A stretch of DNA of 42,577 nucleotides from a virus. The notes under the pieces are model-generated. The model worked only from the letters and a program-made list of their open reading frames with translations, was not told where the DNA came from and ran no database searches. Both the position numbers and the translations under genes were made by a program. Positions 24,676 through 32,546 of the stretch are shown here, piece by piece; position 1 is the first letter of the stretch; every line of letters begins with the position of its first letter. The stretch lies in the IMG/VR virus record IMGVR_UViG_3300005289_000613, positions 1-42,577 of that record. One strand, written 5' to 3'.

Positions 24676-24867
24676 TCAAACCGGGAACGGCCCCTGCGCT
24701 GCTTGAACATCAGCATATTTCAAGCCGTTGATGATCTCTGAGATACGTCCTTGGTTCACACCAAAGAGTGCTGCTACCTGATGCTGGAAGAGCTTTTTCG
24801 TATAGATCAAGAACTTGATGTGAGCTGCCATCTCACGCGTAATTTTTGGCGATCTTGCTCGTTTCAT
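24676..24867 (-). CDS. Small HTH DNA-binding protein, 63 aa
   Basis: ATG 24867 has GAGGA eight bases upstream and is preferred over the longer frame from TTG 24888. Start MKRARSPKITREMAAHIKFL, then a clear helix-turn-helix: HQVAALFGVNQGRISEIING. This small HTH type is widespread in alphaproteobacteria and their phages. It faces the dam gene across a shared hairpin. It probably represses an adjacent promoter; the target is unknown. Confidence 0.7.
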   Translation of the reverse strand: MKRARSPKITREMAAHIKFLIYTKKLFQHQVAALFGVNQGRISEIINGLKYADVQAAQGPFPV

Positions 24868-24981
24868 TCGCTTGGTCCTCATGGCCAATGCGATGAAACC
24901 GGGTTGACTTCGACCTCCCTGGATGCAAGATTCAGGGCCTTGAAAATGACCTAGTCATCCGCGGTCTCATCGCGGTTATCC

Positions 24982-25016
24982 GAGCCGGAAGCGCGTCAAC
25001 GCTTCCGGCTCTTTTT
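24982..25016 (+). terminator. Strong rho-independent terminator
   Basis: GAGCCGGAAGCG (24982-24993), loop CGTCAA, CGCTTCCGGCTC (25000-25011), then TTTTT and CGTTT. Perfect 12-bp stem with a U-tract. It is the best terminator in the window and insulates the V operon from upstream transcription. Confidence 0.85.
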
Positions 25017-25271
25017 CGTTTATGACGCGAGTCGTTTACGAGCGCAATGCTGAATTTCCTCTACAAGGCGTTTCTGGCGCCCTTTTCCACGTTTATGGGC
25101 CCTGCCCTAGCTACGATCCGTTTAAACGCTGTAGGCGGTAATTCCGGGCAGAATTTGCGCTAATGAAGAGGCACCTATCGCTGAAGCAATCTAAGAGGTT
25201 GCTAAAAGGGTTAACGCCCCGCTTTGTTCATCTATTGATCCTGTCACGTTCTAGGCCGGTTCAAAACGTTC

Positions 25272-25295
25272 ATTTGGTCAGCCCCCCATCCAAAT
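25272..25295 (+). promoter_or_regulatory. Putative late activator site before V
   Basis: ATTTGG-TCAGCCCCCCAT-CCAAAT, perfect 6-bp dyad. It lies 43 bases before the V start. Same core as the copies at 9563 (inverted), 16469 and 19226. It is the only such site seen upstream of the whole V-to-D block, so that block is probably one long late transcript. Confidence 0.7.
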
Positions 25296-25338
25296 AGACC
25301 CCCGCGAAAGCTGATCGAACCCGCGCCATGGTCGCCCC

Positions 25339-25893
25339 ATGGCGCAAAATCTCGACCCCGAACAGATGACCGGCGACGTGCTGCGGCTCGGCAGGATCGC
25401 ATCGGTCGATCATGCCAATGCCACGTGCACCGTCGAAAGCGGTGATATCGTCACTGGCGATGTGCCGTGGCTGGCCCCTCGCGCGGGTGCCTTGCGCGTC
25501 TGGTCCCCGCCCACGGTCGGCGAACAGTGCCTGCTCGTCTCGCCTGAAGGCGATGTCGAAAACGGCGTGGCTATCGTTGGTCTCTACTGCGATGCCTTCC
25601 CCGCCCCCTCCGACAATCCCGACATCATCCATCTCGAATTCGCGGACGGCGCGGTCATCATTTACGACCAGGCCGGACATGCATTGGCCGTCACGCTGCC
25701 GGCAGGCGGCACGGCACAGGTCAATGCGCCGGGCGGTACTGTGTGGAACGGTCCTGTCACTTTCAACGATAACGTCACCGTCAATGCTACGGTCACCGCC
25801 ACCGAAGACGTCATCGGCGCCGGCAAGAGCCTGAAGGGCCACAAGCACTCCGGCGTTCAGGCGGGCGGCGCCCAGACCGGAGCGCCGGTGTGA
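25339..25893 (+). CDS. V: Baseplate spike protein V
   Basis: 184 aa. P2 gpV-type membrane-piercing spike. N-terminal OB-like part with VLRLGRIASVDHANATCTV and the conserved RAGALRVWSPPTVGEQCLLVSPEGD (key parts WSPPTVGEQ and SPEGD), then a triple-helix beta-prism region of short repeats (GTVWNGPVTFNDNVTVNATV). The GHKHSGVQAGGAQTGAPV end carries the H-x-H motif that binds iron at the spike tip in P2. In P2, V precedes J; here it lies 5 kb after it. Confidence 0.92.
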   Translation: MAQNLDPEQMTGDVLRLGRIASVDHANATCTVESGDIVTGDVPWLAPRAGALRVWSPPTVGEQCLLVSPEGDVENGVAIVGLYCDAFPAPSDNPDIIHLEFADGAVIIYDQAGHALAVTLPAGGTAQVNAPGGTVWNGPVTFNDNVTVNATVTATEDVIGAGKSLKGHKHSGVQAGGAQTGAPV

Positions 25894-25945
25894 TGGCTGG
25901 CCCCAGCTGCACAGCAGCCTCCTCGTGGAAGGCGGAGCCTCGGCC

Positions 25946-26296
25946 ATGACAGGAATGGCAAGACAGTCAGGCACGGCCCTCAATGGCATCGAGCATATCC
26001 GCCAGTCGGTCGCCGATATCCTCTCCACGCCGATGGGCACCCGCGTCGGCCGCCGCGAATACGGCTCGCTGCTGCCCGAACTGATCGACCAGCCCCTGAC
26101 GGCAGCGAACATCCTGCGCCTCTACGCCGCGACTGCCGTCGCCGTGACCCGCTGGGAAGATCGCATCCGACTGCGCCGCGTCGGCATTGCCGCCGGCGAG
26201 CGCCCCGGCGCGGCCACCGTCGTCATCGACGCCCTGCGCACCGATACCCCGCGCGCCAATGCGCTCGTGCGTCTTTCCGTTCCTCTTTCCGCCTAA
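25946..26296 (+). CDS. W: Baseplate protein W
   Basis: 116 aa. P2 gpW/T4 gp25-like baseplate wedge: GIEHIRQSVADILSTPMGTRVGRREYGS is the family core (key parts ILSTPMGTRVGRREYG). ATG 25946 is chosen because GGAG lies about nine bases upstream; a longer frame begins at GTG 25925. It follows V by about 50 bases and precedes FI, keeping the V-W pair intact although relocated. Confidence 0.9.
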   Translation: MTGMARQSGTALNGIEHIRQSVADILSTPMGTRVGRREYGSLLPELIDQPLTAANILRLYAATAVAVTRWEDRIRLRRVGIAAGERPGAATVVIDALRTDTPRANALVRLSVPLSA

Positions 26297-26312
26297 ACTC
26301 CAGGAGCCGCTC

Positions 26313-27485
26313 ATGCCCTTCAAACATGGTATCACCGTTACCGAAATCAGCACCGGCGCCCGGACGCTCGCTGCCGTCTCCACCGCCATCATCGGCCTTG
26401 TCGCCATAGCCGCCGATGCCGACGCCCCAACCTTTCCGCTCGATACGGCGGTACTGGTCACCGATGTCGAAGCGGCCATCGGCAACGCCGGCACGGACGG
26501 CACCCTCGCCCTTTCGCTGCGCGCCATCGCCGATCAGGCCCGCCCGCTCGTCGTGGTAGTCCGCGTGGCCGAAGGCGCCGATGATGCCGAAACCGCCAGC
26601 AACGTCATCGGCACCACGACTGCCGAAGGCCAGAAGACCGGCATGCAGGCATTGCTCGCCGCGCAAAGCCAGCTGGGCGTGAAGCCGAAGATCCTCGGAA
26701 CGCCCGGCCTCGAGACGCAGGCCGTCACCGCCGCGCTTGCCGTGGTCGCGAAGAAGCTGCGCGGCTTCGCCTATGCCCGCGCCCTGGGCGATACCGTCGC
26801 CGACGCCGTGCTCTACCGCGCGAACTTCGCCGAGCGCGAACTGATGCTGCTGATGCCTGATTTCCTGATGTGGAATACCGAAACCAGCGCCAACGTCACC
26901 AGCTACGCCGCTGCCCGCGCCATGGGCCTGCGCGCGCTGATCGACGAACAGACCGGTCCGCACAAGACGCTCTCCAACGTCGCGGTCTCGGGCGTCGTCG
27001 GCCTGTCGAAGGACATCCACTGGGATATCGAGGATATGGCCAGCGAGGCGGGCGTGCTCAACGCCGGGCAGGTGACCGCACTCGTCCGCTCGGACAGCGG
27101 CTTCCGCTTCTGGGGCAACCGCACCTGCTCCGACGATCCGCTGTTTGAATTCGAAAGCACCGTGCGCGTGGCGCAGCTGCTCGCCGACACGGTCGCGCGC
27201 GGCATGGCCTGGGCGATCGACAAGCCGCTTACGCCCGGCCTCGCGCGCGACATCATCGAGACCGTCAACGGCTTCTTCCGCCAGTTGAAGGGCGAGGGCG
27301 TCATCCTCGGCGCCAACGCCTGGTTTGACGAGGCGAACAACTCCACGGCCAGCCTCAAGGCCGGAAAGCTGCGCATCGATTACGACTACACGGTGCCGCC
27401 GCCGCTCGAAGACCTCGGCTTCAATCAGCGCATCACCGACAGCTACTTCGCCGACTTCGCGGGCCAGCTGACCGAAACGGTCTGA
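26313..27485 (+). CDS. FI: Tail sheath protein FI
   Basis: 390 aa, the usual size for P2 FI. Contractile sheath subunit. Start MPFKHGITVTEISTGARTLA, conserved middle WGNRTCSDDPLFEFESTVR and the C-terminal DLGFNQRITDSYFADF motif. AGGAG precedes the ATG by eight bases. Confidence 0.95.
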   Translation: MPFKHGITVTEISTGARTLAAVSTAIIGLVAIAADADAPTFPLDTAVLVTDVEAAIGNAGTDGTLALSLRAIADQARPLVVVVRVAEGADDAETASNVIGTTTAEGQKTGMQALLAAQSQLGVKPKILGTPGLETQAVTAALAVVAKKLRGFAYARALGDTVADAVLYRANFAERELMLLMPDFLMWNTETSANVTSYAAARAMGLRALIDEQTGPHKTLSNVAVSGVVGLSKDIHWDIEDMASEAGVLNAGQVTALVRSDSGFRFWGNRTCSDDPLFEFESTVRVAQLLADTVARGMAWAIDKPLTPGLARDIIETVNGFFRQLKGEGVILGANAWFDEANNSTASLKAGKLRIDYDYTVPPPLEDLGFNQRITDSYFADFAGQLTETV

Positions 27486-27525
27486 TCGCGCCCTCCCTCC
27501 ACTCCCTCGATCACAGGAAACCGCC

Positions 27526-28038
27526 ATGGGAAAAGTCCGCACCCTCAAGGACATGATGTTGTTTAACGAAGGCCTCGCCTACGTTGGCGACTGTAAGACC
27601 GTCTCGCTACCCACCCTCACACGCAAGACTGAAGACTTTCGCGGCGCCGGCATGAGCGGCACCGTCGCGATGGACATGGGCATGGAAGCGATGGAGCTGT
27701 CGTTCACCTGCTCGGCGCCGATGCGCGACGTGCTGCGCCAGTGGGGCACGCCTACGGTCGATGGCGTCTATCTGCGCTTTGTCGGCGCCTACCAGCAGGA
27801 AGACACCGGCGCCGTCGACCAGGTCGAAGTCATCGCGCGCGGCCGTCATACCGAACTCGAGATGGGTGATCAGGAGACCGGCGAGGTCAGCGAGTTCAAG
27901 GCCACCTTCGCCGTCGCCTACTACAAGCTCGTCTGGAACGGCCGCACCGAAATCGAGATCGACCCGCTCAATATGGTCGAGATCGTCGGCGGCGTCGATC
28001 GCCTGGCCGAGCGCCGCGCCGCCATCGGTCTGTTCTGA
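27526..28038 (+). CDS. FII: Tail tube protein FII
   Basis: 170 aa. Inner tube subunit: start MGKVRTLKDMMLFNEGLAYVG and the C-terminal DPLNMVEIVGGVDR motif of the P2 FII family. AGGAAA ribosome binding site. Followed by a GC hairpin that may help set the ratio of tube to downstream proteins. Confidence 0.94.
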   Translation: MGKVRTLKDMMLFNEGLAYVGDCKTVSLPTLTRKTEDFRGAGMSGTVAMDMGMEAMELSFTCSAPMRDVLRQWGTPTVDGVYLRFVGAYQQEDTGAVDQVEVIARGRHTELEMGDQETGEVSEFKATFAVAYYKLVWNGRTEIEIDPLNMVEIVGGVDRLAERRAAIGLF

Positions 28039-28043
28039 TCCTC

Positions 28044-28066
28044 CGGCCCGGTGCCGAGCCGGGCCG
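28044..28066 (+). terminator. GC hairpin between FII and E
   Basis: CGGCCCGG (28044-28051), seven-base loop, CCGGGCCG (28059-28066), perfect 8 bp. No T-tract. Likely an attenuator or 3'-end stabiliser that lowers expression of E and T relative to the abundant sheath and tube. Confidence 0.45.
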
Positions 28067-28098
28067 TCCATTCTCATTCCTCAATCCGGAAACCCATC

Positions 28099-28404
28099 AT
28101 GGCCGAACCCGCCGCAGAAATCCGCACCGTCCCGCTCGACACCCCGATCCAGCGCGGCGAACAGAAAGTCGACACCCTCCAGATCCGCAAGCCCAGTTCG
28201 GGCGAACTGCGCGGCCTTTCCCTGGTCGATCTCGGACAGCTCAAGGTCGACGCACTGACCAAGCTGCTCCCCCGCATTACCATGCCCCCGATCACTGCCG
28301 CCGAGGCTGCGAATATGGACCCGGCCGACCTGCTGGCTTGTGGCGCGGAGATCGGAAGTTTTTTGCTGCAGAAGGCGAAGCGTACGGATGCCCTCGATCG
28401 GTAG
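28099..28404 (+). CDS. E: Tail assembly protein E
   Basis: 101 aa. P2 gpE-type tail assembly chaperone: the KVDTLQIRKPSSGELRGLSL segment is characteristic, with LTKLLPRITMPP following. It contains the slippery heptamer at 28359-28365, which lets part of the ribosomes shift into the E' frame. gpE and gpE+E' act on the tape measure protein. Confidence 0.9.
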   Translation: MAEPAAEIRTVPLDTPIQRGEQKVDTLQIRKPSSGELRGLSLVDLGQLKVDALTKLLPRITMPPITAAEAANMDPADLLACGAEIGSFLLQKAKRTDALDR

Positions 28405-28544
28405 ACGACGCGATGGCGGATGTGGCGGTCATCTTTCACTGGCCGCCCGCCGCGATGGACGGGATGGACCTGTCCGAACTCATGGGCTGGCGTGAACAAG
28501 CCGCCCGCCGCTCCCGATCGCCCGACACTCCACGGAAACGCTGA
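28099..28544 (+). CDS. Tail assembly protein E+E' (-1 frameshift product)
   Basis: Read as 28099-28365 joined to 28365-28544, about 148 aa. The shift occurs at T TTT TTG (28359-28365), which is in the correct phase with gene E and, as I recall, the same heptamer as P2. The E' part ends in the conserved IFHWPPAAMDGMDLSELMGWREQAARR pattern (key parts IFHWPP and ELMGWREQAA), which has no separate well-placed start other than ATG 28413. The E' stop overlaps the T start (TGATG). Confidence 0.85.
28359..28365 (+). promoter_or_regulatory. Programmed -1 frameshift slippery site
   Basis: TTTTTTG, in zero frame T TTT TTG, about 40 bases before the E stop. A textbook -1 slippery heptamer at the place where P2-like phages shift between E and E'. 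Confidence 0.85.
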
Positions 28545-30976
28545 TGGCTGACAGAAACCTTCGCCTGCAAGTCATCCTTGAAGGCCTCGACCGGGTTACC
28601 GCGCCGCTCAAGGCCATCGCCGGCGCGTCGTCTGCCGCCCGCCGCGATCTTGCGCAGACCCAGCAGCAGCTGAAGTCGCTGGACGAACTGCAGCAGCAGG
28701 TCGGCCGTTACAAAGCCGCAGAGGGGCGTTTCGCAGGCGATCTGCGTAAGCAGGAAGAGTTGCAGGACAAGCTTGCCGAACTGCGCCGGCAGCTGGAGGC
28801 GACCGAACAGCCGACGAAGAAGCTGCGCGACGAGTTCGAGAAGGTCGAACGGCAATCGGTTCAGATGGCGCAGAAGCTGGAAAGCGGCGGAGCCGAATTG
28901 CAGCAGCTGTCTTCGAAGCTGTCCGCTGCCGGCATCGATGTCGCTGAACTGGCGCGGCATGAGGACCGGCTTGCCGCGCAAACGCAGGATGCGACCGAAG
29001 CCCTGCGCCGGCAGACTGCCCAGTTGGAGAAAGTCGATCAGGCCCGCCGCAATTCCGAAAAGCTGAACGATGTCAGCGCCAAGGCCACCGGCATGGGCCT
29101 CGGTATGATCGCAGCCGGCACGGCGGCGGGCGCGCCGATCGTCATGGCGACGAAGCAGGCGATGACGCTGGAAAGCGCCATGGCCGATGTGCGCAAGGTG
29201 GTCGACTTTCCGACGCCGCAGGCCTTCTCCCAGATGTCGGATGACATTCTGGAAATGAGCACGCGCATCCCGATGTCGGCCGAGGGCATCGCCCAGATCG
29301 TAGCGGCGGCCGGCCGGGCCAACGTGCCGCGTCAGGAACTGCTGCGCTTTGCCGAGGATGCGGCGAAGATGGGCGTGGCTTTCGACAGCACGGCTGAGGA
29401 GGCGGGCGGTACGATGGCCAAATGGCGCACAGCCTTCGAACTGCCGCAGGAAGGCGTGGTCGCTCTCGCCGATCAGATCAACGCGCTGACCAACAGCTAC
29501 GGCGGTAATGTCGGTGCGGTGACGGACATGGTCACCCGCATCGGCCCGCTGGGCAAGGTGGGCGGCCTTGCCGCCTCGCAGATCGCGGCGATGAGCCAGG
29601 TGCTCGCCAGCGTTGGCGTCGAATCCGAAGTCGGCGCTACCGGCATCAAAAACATGATGCTGGCGCTGACCAAGGGCGAAGCCGCCACAAAATCGCAGAG
29701 CAAGGCGTTCGAAGCGCTCGGCCTCGATGCCGTGCAGGTGGCGCGCGATATGCAGCGCGATGCCGGCGGCGCCATCATCGACGTCATGACGCGGCTGCAG
29801 AAGCTGCCGAAGGAAGCGCAGGCCGGCGCGCTGACCCAGCTTTTCGGCTCGGAAAGCGTCTCGGCCATCGCGCCGATGCTGACCAGCCTCGATCAGCTGC
29901 AGAAGAACTTCGCGCTGGTCGGCGACAAGGGCCAGTACGCCGGCTCGATGAATAAGGAATACCTGTCCGCCATCGCCACCAGCGAAGGCGCAACGGGCCT
30001 TGCCACCAATGCCCTGTCGGCGCTCAATATCACCATGGGCGAATTCCTGCTGCCCACGGTGGTCGCGGTCTCCGAAAAGATCTCGGCAGCCGCCAATGTC
30101 ATGCGCCATTGGGCCAAGGAGCATCCGGCATTGGCCAAGGGCATCATGATGTTCATGACGATCGGCTCGGGCCTGCTGATCGTGCTTGGCGGTCTGGCTC
30201 TGGCGTTCGCTGCCCTTACCGCCGCAGCCGCCCCGCTGGGGATCGCTCTTGGCCCTTTGCTGCTGATCGTCGCTGCAATCGCTGCCGTCGCTGCTCTGGC
30301 CTACCTCATCTACGATAGCTGGGATGCGATCACGGACTTTTTCCGGGATATCTGGGAAAGCATCGTTGGCTTCTTTTCAGGCGGCATCGGCAGGCTCGCA
30401 GCAATCCTGCTCGACTTCTCGCCGATGGGGCTTCTGTACGGTGGTTTTGCGGCGCTGATGAATTGGCTGGGCGTTAAAATGCCGGCGCAGTTGTCCGATA
30501 TCGGCGGCCACATGATGCAGGGCCTCATCAACGGCATCAGTGCAAAGCTCGGCGCCGTCAAATCCACCATCGTCAACGCCGCCAGTTCCATCACGACATG
30601 GTTCAAGGAAAAGCTGGGCATTCATTCGCCCTCGCGGGTGTTCGCCGGTCTTGGCGGCTTCGTAATGGCCGGACTGGACCAAGGGCTTGCAGCGAATACG
30701 GCGGCACCACTGCAGCGCATTACCGATCTGTCGGGTCGCATGACCCGTGCTCTTGCCGTGGGCGCGGTCGCGCCTGCCATGGCCCTTGGCGGGTCTGCCG
30801 GCGCGGCTGCTGCAAGCGGGCCACCGCTCGCCGCCGGCAATGCTGCCGGCGCAACCTACAACATCACGATCAAGGCTGAAGGCGGATCGCGCGCCCAGGA
30901 CATTGGCGACGAGGTCCGCAAGGCGATCGAGGAGATTGAGCGGGAGCGGCGCGGTCGCGGCTTCGGCGATTATTGA
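28544..30976 (+). CDS. T: Tape measure protein T
   Basis: 810 aa. Determines tail length. Long N-terminal coiled coil (residues about 25-175, with LRRQLEATEQPTKKLRDEFE), then the TP901-type core (residues about 205-480: EEAGGTMAKWRTAF, GAVTDMVTRIGPLGKVGG), membrane-like helices at about 530-590, and a Gly/Ser-rich C-terminus with GIHSPSRVFAGLGGFVMAGL, a common tape-measure motif. Translation is coupled to E'. Confidence 0.95.
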   Translation: MADRNLRLQVILEGLDRVTAPLKAIAGASSAARRDLAQTQQQLKSLDELQQQVGRYKAAEGRFAGDLRKQEELQDKLAELRRQLEATEQPTKKLRDEFEKVERQSVQMAQKLESGGAELQQLSSKLSAAGIDVAELARHEDRLAAQTQDATEALRRQTAQLEKVDQARRNSEKLNDVSAKATGMGLGMIAAGTAAGAPIVMATKQAMTLESAMADVRKVVDFPTPQAFSQMSDDILEMSTRIPMSAEGIAQIVAAAGRANVPRQELLRFAEDAAKMGVAFDSTAEEAGGTMAKWRTAFELPQEGVVALADQINALTNSYGGNVGAVTDMVTRIGPLGKVGGLAASQIAAMSQVLASVGVESEVGATGIKNMMLALTKGEAATKSQSKAFEALGLDAVQVARDMQRDAGGAIIDVMTRLQKLPKEAQAGALTQLFGSESVSAIAPMLTSLDQLQKNFALVGDKGQYAGSMNKEYLSAIATSEGATGLATNALSALNITMGEFLLPTVVAVSEKISAAANVMRHWAKEHPALAKGIMMFMTIGSGLLIVLGGLALAFAALTAAAAPLGIALGPLLLIVAAIAAVAALAYLIYDSWDAITDFFRDIWESIVGFFSGGIGRLAAILLDFSPMGLLYGGFAALMNWLGVKMPAQLSDIGGHMMQGLINGISAKLGAVKSTIVNAASSITTWFKEKLGIHSPSRVFAGLGGFVMAGLDQGLAANTAAPLQRITDLSGRMTRALAVGAVAPAMALGGSAGAAAASGPPLAAGNAAGATYNITIKAEGGSRAQDIGDEVRKAIEEIERERRGRGFGDY

Positions 30977-30988
30977 GGAGGCACCCCC

Positions 30989-31402
30989 ATGCACCTGATG
31001 GCCCTGGGCATGTTCCTGTTCCAGATCCCGACGCTCGCCTATGACGAGTTGCAGCGTAAGACCGATTGGCGCTTCGCCCGCTCGCCGCGCGTCGGTGCGC
31101 GCGATGCCGTCCAGTTCCTCGGCCCCGGCACCGAAACGATCAGCATGTCGGGCTCGGTCTATGCCGAAATCGCTGATGGCCGTGTGTCGATTGATCAGCT
31201 GCGCGAGATGGCGGATGAGGGCGAGGCCCTGCCGCTCGTCGACGGCAGCGGCACCGTCTACGGCAACTTCGTGATCGAGGCGATTGACGAACGCCACGCC
31301 GTCATGATGGCCGATGGCCGCCCGGCGCGGACCGATTTCGCCATCGATCTGCTGCGCGTTGATGATCCTTCTGCGTCTGCCAATGAGGAAACGGCGGCAT
31401 GA
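30989..31402 (+). CDS. U: Tail protein U
   Basis: 137 aa. P2 gpU family: MALGMFLFQIPTLAYDELQR and WRFARSPRVGARDAVQFLGPG are diagnostic. Tail tip or baseplate protein. The stop overlaps the D start by four bases (ATGA). Confidence 0.94.
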   Translation: MHLMALGMFLFQIPTLAYDELQRKTDWRFARSPRVGARDAVQFLGPGTETISMSGSVYAEIADGRVSIDQLREMADEGEALPLVDGSGTVYGNFVIEAIDERHAVMMADGRPARTDFAIDLLRVDDPSASANEETAA

Positions 31403-32409
31403 AACAGGCGATCGTCAATGTCCCTGACTGGCGCGTCACGCTCGATGGCAAGGATCTTACCGATCGCATTCGCCCGCGCCTGGTCTCGCTCTCCATCTCC
31501 GAAAAGCGGGGCGATGAGGCCGATCAGCTGGACATCGTGCTGGATGATACGGACGGCCTGCTGGCGATCCCCAAGGAAGGGGCGCTGCTGCGCGTCCAGC
31601 TGGGCTGGAAGCAGGGCGCCGATGTCACGCCCGGCCTGATCGACAAGGGCAGTTACAAGGTGGACGATGTCACCCACAGCGGCCCGCCTGACCAGATCAG
31701 GATACGCGCCAGAGCCGCGGACTTCACCAGTGAGATCCGCAACAGGCGCGAACAGAGCTGGAGGGCTACCACGCTCGGCGCCGTGCTGCAGGATGTTGCC
31801 GGCCGCAATCGCCTCACGCTCAAGTGCGCGGCCGATCTCGCCGCAATCGCTCTGCCCTCGATCAGCCAGAGCCGCGAAAGCGACATCGCCTTCCTGCGCC
31901 GCCTGGGGCGCGAGAACGATGCCGTTGCCACTATCAAGGACAAGCACCTCATCTTCGCGCGCAAGGGGGCGGGCAAGACCACAGCTGGCAATGCGCTGCC
32001 CACGCTTACCCTGACTCGCCGCAGCGGCGACGGCCACAACTGGCAGCGCCAGAAGCGCGACGGGCAGGAAGGTGTCACCGCCAGCTGGCATGACCGCAAG
32101 GGCGCCAGGCGCAAGACCGTCACGGTGGGCGAGGCCGAGGGCGCGAAGAAGCTACGCAAGGTCTATCCGGATGAAGCCGCCGCCAAGCGCGCCGCCCTGG
32201 CCGAACGGGACCGCCTGAAGCGCGCGCCTGCCACGCTGGACCTGAAGCTCGCGCTCGGCCGCCCTGATGCCTACCCGGAATGCCGGGTAAAGGCGTCAGG
32301 ATTCAAAGATGAGGTCGATGGGACTACTTGGCTGGTGTCCGAGGTCACACACCGCTTAGATAATGGCGGGGGGTATTTTACGGAATTAAAGCTGGAGACG
32401 CCGCCTTGA
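31399..32409 (+). CDS. D: Tail protein D (baseplate hub)
   Basis: 336 aa. P2 gpD (late control D; T4 gp27-like hub). Typical features: VTLDGKDLTDRIRPRLVSLS at the start, the DQLDIVLDD strand, the VDDVTHSGPPDQIRIRARA segment and the C-terminal WLVSEVTHRLDNGGGYFTEL motif. It is the last gene of the V-to-D late transcript. A GAGKTT stretch inside is not a real P-loop. Confidence 0.94.
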   Translation: MKQAIVNVPDWRVTLDGKDLTDRIRPRLVSLSISEKRGDEADQLDIVLDDTDGLLAIPKEGALLRVQLGWKQGADVTPGLIDKGSYKVDDVTHSGPPDQIRIRARAADFTSEIRNRREQSWRATTLGAVLQDVAGRNRLTLKCAADLAAIALPSISQSRESDIAFLRRLGRENDAVATIKDKHLIFARKGAGKTTAGNALPTLTLTRRSGDGHNWQRQKRDGQEGVTASWHDRKGARRKTVTVGEAEGAKKLRKVYPDEAAAKRAALAERDRLKRAPATLDLKLALGRPDAYPECRVKASGFKDEVDGTTWLVSEVTHRLDNGGGYFTELKLETPP

Positions 32410-32546
32410 TGATGCATGTCTTCGCGCCCAACTCTGACTGCAGAAAATGAGTGTAGACATTTTAACCGGGTCTGGGACAAACCCGACGTTCCCGCGCGAC
32501 GGATTCAACGGCAGGTTGTTCGCCAAAACCCGATATTCAGCGAACG

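Larger units (their letters stand above)
24889..25338. other. 450-base intergenic region with terminator, possible small RNA, and late site
   Basis: No protein gene is supported. It contains a short hairpin (CCGCG-GTCTCAT-CGCGG, about 24959-24975), a strong rho-independent terminator (24982-25016) that serves no obvious upstream rightward gene, about 250 bases of featureless AT-richer DNA, and the V late site (25272-25295). A short rightward RNA ending at the terminator is possible; TTGACT near 24904 could be its -35 box but the -10 is poor. Confidence 0.4.

Noticed and set aside
26223-27554. 443-aa minus-strand open frame opposite the sheath gene
   Set aside because: Antisense shadow of FI in high-GC DNA.
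28436-30124. 562-aa minus-strand open frame opposite the tape measure gene
   Set aside because: It is the antisense shadow of gene T; composition is rich in His, Arg, Gly and has no family features.
31960-31985. GAGKTT P-loop-like stretch in gene D
   Set aside because: No supporting ATPase motifs; the protein is otherwise a standard gpD hub protein.
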